Origin: Ectocarpus siliculosus
Taxonomy: Eukaryota; Sar; Phaeophyceae; Ectocarpales; Ectocarpaceae
Length of the DNA stretch: 64,000 nt
NCBI GenBank assembly: GCA_000310025.1
Contig: FN649748.1
Coordinates: 3,027,895 to 3,091,894, forward strand
Direction: 5' to 3'
Below the pieces are notes generated by a model. It saw nothing but the letters and a program-made list of their open reading frames with translations, was not told the DNA's origin and ran no database searches. Positions 1 to 10,856 of the stretch are shown here, piece after piece. The translations under genes were made by a program, and so were the position numbers. Every line of letters begins with the position of its first letter. Positions within the stretch are counted from its first letter, which is position 1.

Positions 1-784
1 ATCGACCCAACGTTCCGGATGCACGGCAGTTCTCGGGAAAATGTGCCGTTTTCTACACATATAGCCGGGACAACTATTTTAACTATTGACACACTTGTGT
101 TGACACGTAGGTCGCTTTCGTGTTGTTGTTGTTGTTGTCTTCACATTAAACTCGTGTCAGTTGCTACTACAATCCCAAAATCTAGCAAAGACGCGGTCCG
201 TGGCCACAAAAATGCTAGAGCCATCAGAAGATCTAAAGAACACGCAAACTAGCAAGAAAAGGGTACACAAGCCCGGAGAGGTACACTTACATCCCTGCAG
301 CGTTTGCGTGCCCAAAAACTGAACTACCCGTCCACACACTACATTCGACTACAGCAGCATCATCCCCCCTGTCCCACACTTCACCAAAACGAATGTTTGT
401 CGACTACAGCGTACAGCTGTCTGGAGTGCTGCCTGTACAATATTCGTGTGGGTCCCACCGGTACTGTAGGACTACATCAACCAAGGACACACGATAGTAC
501 CGTTGTGGTACATGTGATACGCGGCAAGGAACGGATTATGGTCCGCCGCAGGAACCATCAATTCTTCATATGCTCTGTAATTTTTTTTGTTTCTCTCTTT
601 TTCTGTGCCAGATGGCCTTGTCTCTGCTTGCGTTGTGAAGTGCCAAGATTGAACCAAGGGGGTGTACCTCTTTCTCTCCGGCCCATGATAGATAGTGACT
701 GCTAGTCTCAGTTGATACCTCGCATAGCGCGAAGAGGGAGTGGAGGATCCCAGAATATCTGTCGTTGATTTCTATCTACATACG
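1..784. other. No gene recognised; short (TTG)n tract
   Basis: I see no exon-like peptide with plausible splice sites here. The one distinctive item is a (TTG)n run near 122-140 followed by TCTTCACAT. This is the reverse complement of a TGTGAAGACAAC(AAC)n motif that recurs at several other places in the window. Confidence 0.5.
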
Positions 785-1103
785 CCGGTCGCCCCGGTGG
801 TCTAGTTGGTAGCCTCGTAACCTTCTAGAGGTCAGGTCAGGGGTTCGAATCCCGGCGTAGGCGAGCTTTTCTTGCAAAGTGAGATTTTCTCTCGCTTCCG
901 CTCCTGGCCAAGTGGATAGCGCTAGTTCGTGTGTACACAGAGGGAAGAGAGTGCTGAACTCTTCTCGCATTAAAAATTGAAGGCGAAGTACCGCAGGAGG
1001 GGAGGGTAGAGAGAGGCTCTTCTGTGTGACCACGGGTTGGAATAAACGGCACTAGTGCTGTGAGCCCTGATTTGAAGTGAAGAACAAAAAAAAAAAAAAA
1101 AAA
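785..1103 (+). mobile_element. tRNA-derived SINE, copy 1
   Basis: The head looks like a tRNA gene. An A-box-like TGGTCTAGTTGG lies at 798-809 and an exact B box GGTTCGAATCC at 842-852. About 230 bases of non-tRNA body follow, then a poly-A tail ending at 1103. A closely similar copy lies inverted at 12833-13150. The internal pol III promoter, unrelated body and A tail are the usual SINE layout. I could not find a convincing target-site duplication around this copy. Confidence 0.85.
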
Positions 1104-1858
1104 TTGACTTGCGGACCCCTCGGGGCCAGTTTATTTGAGTGTACCTTTTTAGGGTAAGTTAACATGTGACCACGGGAATCGACCGCGTCGAGTGTTGGAT
1201 CGGTACGGACATACGAAGGTACTGGGTAGAGAGAGATCGGAACGGTTTTTAATGTGAAGACAACAACAACAACAACAACAACAACAATGTAGTTCCTTCC
1301 CTGTTTCGGGTTGGCGAAAAATGGAGAATGGATTCAACAAGCTCATGTTGAAACATAACGCGCAGCAAGCAGTGTCAAATGCACAGCAACCGCGGCAAAA
1401 AAATGGGAGGAGCGCGGGGAAGCGATGACTTGCAGGCCAAATTGTTGTGCTGCGGTTCGGCGTGTATTTCGACGTAGAGTATTTCGACGTAGAGTGTGCG
1501 TGAAGAAAAAGTCTGCGAAAAGTGCGCGCGCCAAACAAACGGCACCGATCATGTGTGTACCGCAGAGGAGCAGACGGAGCGACATAGCTTGCTGCTGCTG
1601 ACAGAGACGCACCAACAAGCAGCACACGCACAGAGTTTATGCATGTACTACTACAGCAGTGCTGTGCATAGATTTGCATCGATAATAAAAGATACTTCAT
1701 CAAGAAAATTCGTCATCGCAGTCTGTTGACCTCAGCGTTCCATGTATATTGGTCTCGCGGTCTCTCTCCCGCATCCTATCGGGATTTTACCTGTCTATCC
1801 CTGCCTCCCGGCGTTTGCCTCTGCTGTCTGCTGTCTCGACCTTTTGCCAACTGTGAAG

Positions 1859-1895
<37 letters not shown>

Positions 1896-3087
1896 CTGCC
1901 AATCGGGCCTGTTCTGGGTTGGTTGCGGGTGCAGACCGAAAGAGCCAAAATATTCATCGCAGATGATTTTTTCGGATAACTTCAAAGAAAACGGAAAAAA
2001 AAAAAGACACTGGACTCCGTATGCATAGGGCGGGAGGGGCGGAGAGGCAGTAGCTGCTGTGTCTTTGTGGATACGACTCTACTACTACTGGTACTGTGAG
2101 GTCACCCGCCACTCATTGTCACCAACTACTAGTGTACGATCTCCTTTTCGCCCGTTACTTTCAAGTGTTGCGTAAAGTATTGTAGATATGTAGTGGCCAA
2201 CAGATCCCGGCGCGGTACTGCTGCTGTGTACGTGGAATATGGGGTGGCAACAGCATCGTATGTTCGCGAAACGACGCACCGGGACGATTTTTCCTCTTTG
2301 CCTCTGCTACTTACCACTGCCTGGCCTGCTGGCCTTTCGCTCTTCGCAAGCACAATTGGCACACAGACAGCAGTAGGATGGGTTCGATGTGCGACACTTT
2401 CCTCGTGATCCAGGCATCCCCCATCGCGTCGCTGCAAGAATATGGTACAGGCGAACATGTGTGGTCTCTCGCCGTCTCGCTGGAGCAGCAGGAGAGCGAA
2501 TCGACATCATCCATTTTGGGTAACCAATCGGACCCCCTCTTTTTCCAACACCGCCAAAGGTCGTCGAGCGGGTTCGTCCCTGTGCCTTCCCTAACACACG
2601 CACGCATGCATGCAAGGTGACCTGGGCAAGTCCAACCAAGCAAGCATCGACTATCCATACAGCAGACACATCATCATACCTTGCCCTGACATCTCGCTGA
2701 AACTGCTGTGTTGGGTTGGTATATGATAGTCCGTCCGGGCTGCTTCTTCCTTGGGCGTGTGCCCGTCCCCTGGCACCGGCTCACAGACAGCGTCCCGTTC
2801 TCTGGCTCCAACCCACAATCCTGGCGGTGCTGCTGCACGGGGTACAATGCGCAAGAGCTCAAGAGCTGCTCGATCGTGCAGAGTGCAGAGGGTAGAAAGC
2901 GGTCCCCAGTCCACAGCAGTTGGTAGGCTGGAGGCGGAGCGTCTACGTTGTTGTAGTGTTTCGGGCGGACTGGGGAGACAAGATCCACAAAACGCGGGCG
3001 AAAAAAAAACAGCAAAAAAGAGCCGACCTGTTCAACTTGGATCTGTTCCACAGCCCACAGCCCACCGCACTGGGGAGCAGGAGCCCA
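1104..3087. other. Gene-poor stretch with (CAA)n tracts
   Basis: No confident gene. (CAA)n runs lie at about 1259-1287 and 1860-1896, each preceded by TGTGAAGACAAC. Open frames on both strands around 2311-2669 look equally protein-like and have no supporting splice sites or recognisable domain, so I do not call either. Confidence 0.45.
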
Positions 3088-4135
3088 AAAAGCAGGTTCT
3101 GCCTGTGCACCAACCATCCGAAATATTGTTCCTCGTGTCCAAGAAGGGGCGTGATTCTTTGGACCACAGCAGTCCTGACTGCCCCTCTTTGGCTCCTTTG
3201 CATATGGTGCCCGCCGTTACAGCGGGCCCTGTCAAGTCTCCCATCGGTGCAGATACATGGATCGGTTTCCCCGGTATTATACCGCGTATAGATGCATACA
3301 CATTTGCCGCGAGACCGTTACATCCGCATCTCAAAACCGTTACAAAGTTACAAAGTGTCCTCTTGGGCCTTGGGGGTATCCAACGGTGAGGACAGAGATA
3401 TCCACCATTACCGCACCACCACCACACCTGCCACACACCGCGTACGTTCTAGTGAAATAACGCAATCAGTATGTACAATAAACAGAAGAATTCTTACTTT
3501 AGAAGTGATGATTATTCCCACAGCAGTCCAAGGGGAAGACAACCTGCTGAATACTGTGGGTTCTTGTGTCTTGAAGAGGTACTCCTGTAATCTTGTGTCA
3601 TCATCGCAGAAAAGTGGAGAGGATTCACTCATCGACTCATTTTGGCCACAAAAAACATGGAGGCAGCATGTAATAATAGATTCTGCCTGGTGCACGAACG
3701 ACCTGAAATCATTCCTGTGTCAAAAGGGGCGTGGATCGTAACCTCGGGGATCACAGCACCCTGACTGCTCCTCTTGGCTCATGTGCATCTGTTGCCCGCC
3801 GTTTTAGCGTGCCCTGTAAAAAGTCTCTCATCGGTGCAGATACATGATCAGTGGGATGTTGGCCTCTCTGTGTCCAGTTGGTTCCCGATAGATCTGCCGT
3901 GAAACCGTTACAACAATCGCAATCTCCAATCCTTCACTTTCGGCCTGCGTGTCCGACGTCGAGGAGAGATCGAACTCCGTCTCTCTCTCTCTCTCTACAT
4001 GCCGCTCTCCACAACGACCACAACCATCACCACCACCACCACCACACGCCGTATGTTTCCCTATATAGAAACCATGCACTACCTGGACGACTATTAAAGT
4101 GTATCCGGTCAAGATAATACCACAGCAGTCGAAGG
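3088..4135. repeat. Diverged direct duplication of about 0.45 kb units
   Basis: A segment starting near 3096 (TTCTGCCTGTGCAC) and ending near 3535 (CACAGCAGTCCAAGGGG) is matched by a diverged segment from about 3681 to 4133 in the same order. Shared landmarks are CCCGCCGTT, CATCGGTGCAGATACATG, ACCGTTACA and a CACCACCAC-rich tract. About 140 bases separate the units. The arrangement could be an old tandem duplication or a short terminal-repeat (TRIM-like) element. I see no clear TG...CA termini. Confidence 0.6.
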
Positions 4136-5088
4136 GATGGTATTTATTTGAGTAGACCTACACTGCAGGTATATTGATTTTTTGTCTCGCGATAGCGCGG
4201 AAAAACACATGAAGCCGACGGGGGAAAATGATTTCCTCGTCTACTCTTTCTGCCACACAACAAGGAGGCAGCACGGAGGAAGCTGTTCGTGCTGTCTCAG
4301 CTGATTCGGCTGAAGAGTGCCGAGTTTACAAGGTCCGAAGGCCGTGGATAGAAGAGAGGTTGAGCTGATCTTATTTCTCTTCTTGACGTTCCATAAAATG
4401 ACCAGCACATTCTTCCAATAGTGTGCCACCCCCGTTCGTTGTGGTTTGGGATCACCGCGCCGAGATCACCGCAACAGTGTTGAGAGAGGAGAAACATTTA
4501 CCCGTGGTCCACACTGCGACAACTCTGTCGTGTTGTAACAGTCACCTGTACAGTCGTCTTGCCGAACGAAAAACAACTGACCTCTACAGTAAGTAGCGAA
4601 GGGGCAGATGGTCTGCATATACTTCTGGCTCTGGCCCGTTCGTACATCGACCAATTCATCGTAGGACAATACAGTATTATAGTCGAAGTACGACTGCTGA
4701 AAATGAAGAGGAACGTACACATGTACACGCATACGGCAGCAGCAATGCTCTAATACGCCACCTCCCATCCTGGTGAGTAACCTTGGCCACTGCGTCGGGA
4801 AGAGCAACTCCGCCACCAACGGACGACTTGCAGTAACACAATGATGCGTGTCACCCCCGCTTGGCGGCACCACGGTACGGCACACTGGTGGCGAACGCCA
4901 TCGCCATACCGTGAAGCTTGCCAAAATGAAAACCACCATACACATTCCCACAGAACGTCACAGCCATCCGTTTCGCAGTCAATCATAGTCAGGAGTTTCG
5001 TTGAACTCTTGCACGTCGAAGGTTCCAAGCGGATACGATCACATTATCAAGCAAGAAAAGGTACTCCCGTTCTGCGAAAGGCGTCGGA
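4136..5088. other. No gene recognised
   Basis: This lies just downstream of the stop codon of the minus-strand SH2 gene (5091-5089) and presumably contains its 3' untranslated region and terminator. I see no further coding exon. Confidence 0.5.
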
Positions 5089-8000
5089 TCACTGGGAGAG
5101 AAGCCCCCCAGCGAGTCCACGGCCATCATCCTCTTCGAAAGCCAAATCATCGCAGGCGTCCTTCAATGCGCCCCCCGCCGCTTCCCAGACGTCCACAAAC
5201 TCCCGACCGCGCTCCTCCGCGATCTCGAGATCTCGAAACACTGTTCCCCACTCGTCTGCGTCAACGCCGAGGGCCGACGCACCAGTGCCAACCATGATCC
5301 GTAGCAGGTTTCCCTGGTCCCGTGGCTCACGGGGAGCCAGGCCGCCGGCCACGCTTCCCCCGCCAAGCTGGTTCGAGCCGGAGAAGGAGCGCTCCGCGAC
5401 CATGCTGCTGTCAGACAAACGCCTCCCTCTGTCCGGGTACGCATCCACCCGAAACGCCGACGAGGCGGCCGCGGCGGCCTCGCGGTCACGATCGCCGACA
5501 AACGGCGAGCGTTCTCCCGGCGCGGCGTTGTCGGCCTCGTGGTAACCCAGGATTCGCTCGAAGTCGACGCAACAAGACATGCCCACAAGCCCACCATCCG
5601 GTCCTGCCGGTGCAGCGGTGGTCACAGCTGCCTCCGTTCCTCCCACCGCTGTCTGCCGGCCTTGGGGGGGGGCGGATAACGTGGTAGGGGGGGCGTTTCC
5701 TTTAATCCCCCCCAAGGTAATTTCGTTCCCGCTACGGTTGCCGTCCCCCCCGACAACACCAGCGGGAATTAAGAAACGCTGTCGGCTATCCGCCCTATCC
5801 GCGCGGAGGAACGATCGTGAAGGTGAGAGGGGACTGCCGCTTCCCTCGTTCGAAGGACCAACGGCCACCGCCGAGCTCTCGGAAGCCGACAACCCACTAC
5901 CACCACCACCACCACCGCGAGTACCGACGCCTCTAGCTCTATCACTCGTTGCTGCGGCGAGACTTCCAGCAGCGGGGCTCGTGGTCTCCGCCACGGCGAG
6001 GGCGACGGCGCGCTCGTTGAGCTCGTGAGACGACACGGCCAGCTCCTGGCGGCATGCACAAGCACGTTCCATCAACAAGGCGGCCGCCGCCGCTAATGGG
6101 GCCGTGGCAGACCCCTCGGGAGCGGCGGCTGCCCACCTTTGCTGCGGCTCTCTGCCAAGAAACGGCGCCGAAGACAGGTCGAGAGACCTCGGAGAAACGT
6201 CGCGGGAGGACGAAAAGGAAGAGGTAGGCGGCGACGATCTGCGGAACCCCCGGAAGTCGGTAGATGATGACGAAGATGTCTGGGAGTGTCGGGGAGAGCG
6301 TTGGAGCGGGGAATGCATCGGCGTTTTTCGTACCACGAGCGGGCGGAGCCGCTGCTCGAGGACCGCCGCGGCGCGATCGACGCCGGCTTGAGCCGACCGC
6401 GTTCGCTCCTCTACTTGCCGGACGTCCGGGTGGCCTCTCGCGGCCGCCATCACCGCCGCTGCTTCCGCCGCTTCGGCCATCGCTGACGTCGTGTCTCTCC
6501 TACCGCTACCGCTTCTTTTCATTCTGGGCTGGTGTTGCTGCTGATGTAAAGAGGGGCCTCGAACATCCGAAAAGATCGAAGAAGGTGAAGACATGCTGCC
6601 ACGAGCGCCGGCGTCATCCACGGCAGAACCGGACCATTTCATAGACCCCCCCCGTCCCGCCGCGGCACTGCCACGGCTGTCCAGAAGCGGTTCCGCCCCA
6701 CCCGTCCCGCGAAAGCTTCCCGAAACCACGGCAGTCCCGCCATCTGAGGACAACGAGTCGCCGTGGGGCGGCCCTGACACGTTGCTCACGCCCGTTACAT
6801 TTCTCGATGGAACCACCACCACTGCCGCCGGCCCAGATTGTTCGACCGCGGCCGCCGCCGCCTCCATCCAAAGGGAGCCCCCCGCCGAAGACGAACCGGC
6901 GCCGCTGTTCGCGACCGACCCTCCCTGCCGTGCGTTCGGCTTGCCGCGGCTGGGGACCCTGTTGTCGGTCCAGTCGCCGGTGACGCGGCGCGAAACGGCA
7001 GTTGTTGAATCGCTTCCCGCGGTGGTGTTTGGGCGGCGCCTTCGGAGCGCCTTGTCGAAAGGGTTCTCGGCGCCCGCGTTGCCCGCGTGCGGCGACAACG
7101 ACGACACCGGCGGCGAAGAAGGAGGGCTACTTCCGGCATCCACCGCCGCTGCCCCGAGCCTGCTACTGCCGGGTCCGAAGAGGTTGCCGTTGGCGGTAGG
7201 AGCAAGGGAGGACGCCGGGTTGCCGCGAATGATTCGGTCGTGTGCGGAGGCGGCCTTGTCGGCCCTAGCGAAATGATTCGTGGACGGCGACAAGTCCGTA
7301 GATGCCGTAGAAGGGGCCGGCTCGTGGGAGAGAGCCGCAGGGTTGTCTTCGTCGATCAGCACGTACCTGGCCGCGTGGAGGGACACATGAACACACCCAG
7401 CGAGTGAAGTGGGACAGAAAACGAATAGCAATGCAACAGATTTCGATGTCGAGCTCGCAGAACCGATCTAGCGACGATCGCGTCAGTCGTGTCCGATCAC
7501 ACACGACGTATCGAAGGTCGACACAACAACGCACGCCCGTTAAATATCGAGGCGATCGAGCCACTATGAACAAGGCAGGGTTCGGTGACCGCAACAACGA
7601 CGAACCACCAACCAACTCCGCCCTCTCCGGACTTCTGCGTCGCATGTGCTTCTTCTTAGTGCGACAACGTTGCGGCAGCTCATGGGGAAGAATAACGTGA
7701 ATCAAATTACGCGCAGCGTGATTAGCTAGGTAGAAACAAGACTCAAGGGTACACGCCTGGAATCCTCCTCCTGTTCTGGCTTCGCCTACGTCCAACTCAA
7801 ACCCTAAGAATTTTTGGCGAGTTTTTTTACAGTAGAGCGACCGGCACAAGACGAACATTGAAGCTCACCCATCCCGCTCCCGGCGGAAACTCAACGGGTG
7901 GCGCGCAATGGCGCTGATCTTGGACTTGAGGAGTTCCTCGAGGGTGGAGAAGCGGCCCAGCCGGCCCTTTTCGTCGCTGAAAAATCCTCCCTCGTGCACC

Positions 8001-10261
8001 AAAAGAGCATGCTGTGTATCATCGCGTGTCAACAGGGGGGCGGGGGGGGGGGGGGGGGGGCTGGCGTTGCCGACTCTGGTGCTTGACAATCGATTCGGAA
8101 AAGCTACGACTTCCGTGTGAGGATGAACCGGGGGGCAGATGCTGGCATGAATGTACGGAGTGGGCGGGGTAATGGAACAGCGCAGCATGCGTGCTCGACA
8201 ATTCTCTACATGTACCAGTTTCGAAAAACGAGTATACGAGGGGGTGTCGGGGTTGAAATACCGCCATTGACACCACCGGCATACACCCCGACCCCTTTGC
8301 CGATGCGAACGGCATTTAGTCTTACGCCGTACCACGTGGTTCCCGTCGCGGAACGCCATAGTCTACCGCTGTATCGCCGTCCATGTGTCAGGTTTGGGTC
8401 TATGACTCAAGATCCAAAACAAACACAGCAAGTCAAAACATGTGGTTGCTATCGAATTCTGCTGCAACTCCGCAAGGGCCGCGACATTCATCAACGCTTC
8501 GCGTACGACACTCGCGCCTTTTACCCGGGTCACACAGAACCCGCAACACAACGGTGAGAACATTGCACAGAACCAAGCTCCCCGTCCCCCTTGTACCTGG
8601 ACCAACGTGCTGCCGGCGAGGCCGTCTCTAACCCTCTCCAAAGAAAGACCACCTTTTCCGAGCTTCTCTCCCTGAGGACTCCCGAGCATGTCTCGCATCC
8701 GCGGCGATCGGCTCGAGGGGTAACTCTTCCGGTTTCTCGCACCATTGGTTGGTGTGGTCGCGTTGCTATTCGGCCGCTTGGCAGAGGCGACGTAAGTCAG
8801 GACAAGGAGCGACGGACCCTTGCGGCGCAAGAAAAACGTGCCGTCCGGTCGTCCGCTGAGGATGCAGGTTAGAGGTGCGATGCGGAAAAAGACAATTCGT
8901 CGAGGGAGACGCAGAAGAAAAATTCGACAGGCGGAGTAGGCCGAAACAATGATGGCATGGTTGAGATGCCGGGAAGAAATGGACAGCATCAGGCTGCGGT
9001 TGATTCGTTGGTTTACTAAATATGCCGTCGATAAATGGTGCGCGCTCGGTGTGCGGGGCCTTTGTTCGACTGTTGAGCCTGTTCATGTTGTGGCCGATGG
9101 CGGCGATTGGTTGGTGGATCACTCGTCTCGTATCTCTTATTTCCGAAAATCTCCGTCGAGTGTGAGCGATTTCCTTTTCAGCGTTTTCACTAGAGTGGAG
9201 GGCCCTCAATAACGTCGGCATGTGCCCGGCGCATCGACCGGCGCTATTCAGAGGGACGAGCGCGATTCAATGTACAGAATTACTTGGTCATTCCGTGCCA
9301 AGCAGTTTCACCGGCGCTATACAGGGCCACCGGCGCCAATCAACCAGCGTTCTTGACGCCCCCCGACTGTAACCATTTGAAATTCTGCACCAATGTCTCT
9401 CGAACGATGACATATCGTATCAAGCGCGAATGCGAAAGTATCGGGAGATCGCCGATGCGTGTGAAGTATCGAGTGACGGTCTGAGTGAAAAAAAAGGGCG
9501 GGCATCAGAAAAAGTGACCGGTTTCATTCCGAGCCACGGCCACCTCGACCGAGAACGCACCGCAACATCCCGAGAACCTAGCACTGCCGATCAGGAAGCG
9601 GCGAGATTTCACACCGGCCGAGCTCAAGAAAAAATGTATGCTGACCCTCGTGGCCGCCAAGATGTCGGGGCCGTGAGACGACGAAGAACCGATGCATCAA
9701 TCGTCACACCTACCAGTCCAGAATACCTTTGAGCGCAGAACGTTACCTACGGAGGGCACGAACTCCCATGCGGTTGACAACCCCTACCCAACTGCCACTC
9801 ATGAGCACTCCCCATACGCAGAACATCCATCAAATAACTGGACGACAAGACATTACCTGAGCAGTGCTTCGGCTTCTTCTCGTCCCATCCGCCCCGCAAA
9901 GTGTCGCCAACCAGGGTCACCGCCGTTTGCGTCGTCATCACCAACAGTCGCCACGGCCAAACCATCCCCCGGAACCCCTTGCCCCCAGCTTGGGTCCGGC
10001 CCCCTGCCCCGCTCCAACAACGGCCCCAAACCTTCAGAACGCATCTCTACTGACCGCCCCTTGGACCCATCTTCGGATCGTTCTTTTTCAGGCCAATCTG
10101 CGCACTGCCGACCACCAGAATATTCTTTCGTATAGCCATCCTTGCTGTTCTCATCTTGGACGGGGGGTGTCCCCTTACCCCCTAGCCCGAGGAGTTCCAT
10201 GGTCTCAAGGGCGTCTTGGAGGTGGTCGGAGGGGAGCGGTGTCGCTCTCCCCGCACTGGCT
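5089..10261 (-). CDS. SH2-domain protein with long low-complexity tail
   Basis: The model has four exons: 10261-9857, 8855-8597, 8011-7869 and 7366-5089. All have GT/AG borders and matching phases. SH2 domains bind phosphotyrosine. The domain is split across exons. Exon 1 ends with the start motif (GWRHFAGRMGREEAEALL). Exon 2 opens with GRPDGTFFLRRK, whose FFLR matches the FLVR signature with its phosphate-binding Arg, followed by LVLTYV. Exon 3 supplies VQHALLVHEGGFF and RFSTLEELL, with a His at the usual beta-D position. About 60 Ser/Arg-rich residues sit between beta-C and beta-D, an unusual insertion. Exon 4 encodes about 760 residues rich in Ala, Ser and Gly with poly-Ala and Ser/Pro tracts and no recognised domain, ending at TGA/TAG-type stop 5091-5089. 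The start is unresolved: an ATG lies at 10200, but the exon is also phase-compatible with upstream GTPase exons, so it may not be the true 5' end. The SH2 assignment is firm and tail function unknown. Confidence 0.82.
8035..8060. repeat. Poly-G/C homopolymer in SH2 gene intron
   Basis: A G6-C-G19 run lies in the intron just upstream of the exon starting at 8011 on the minus strand. There it is C-rich and may act as the pyrimidine tract for the acceptor. Length is likely unstable or mis-sequenced. Confidence 0.7.
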
Positions 10262-10856
10262 CTATGCGACAGGAAGCGACACACAACCGAGGGACGAGCC
10301 GAAGGGGCACAGGCGGGATCACCCCTGATACAGCGGAGGGAGGCCTTCGCGGATAGGAGGCTTGCGCGCGGTAAACGAAGCGCACCACTAGCCACCCAGA
10401 AGTGAGAATGGGGTCAAACTCTGGGCTTCGTTACGTGATATTTTTGTCACAAAAACACAAGGGCAGTTGCGGAGCGAACCTGCAACCTGGGGAGGCGGGC
10501 CATGGCATGCGCGCCCGGGAGGGTGGGGAGGCAACGGTAGCCCGTCCTCATCATGCTTCGCACGTGGGCCCGTACAGGATACGGATACGGAGGATCGAAC
10601 GAAAAAAATCACTCCGCTGGGGACCTTCGGCAGGACAGCGCCCAACCACCACCAGAGGTATTTCCCTGCCAGAAAAATAGAAGCAATCCTCGTTATCAGG
10701 CTGCTCTACCGAGTAGGCGAGAGTAGATCCATCAGTCGCACAGTCCCAGTCTAGCAAGCCACGCAGACAGACGCCAAAAAAGACAAACCAGAAAAATGGA
10801 AAAATCACAAACATCCTTGGCACCACGGAACCACACTGACACACGACTCTCCTTAC

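Noticed and set aside
785-863. Functional tRNA gene
   Set aside because: A and B boxes are present, but the sequence runs on into a shared non-tRNA body with a poly-A tail and is repeated elsewhere, so it is a SINE head. I could not fold a standard cloverleaf by eye.
2311-2669. Gene on either strand near 2.3-2.7 kb
   Set aside because: Frames on both strands look similarly plausible, with no splice sites, domain or start context to choose between them.
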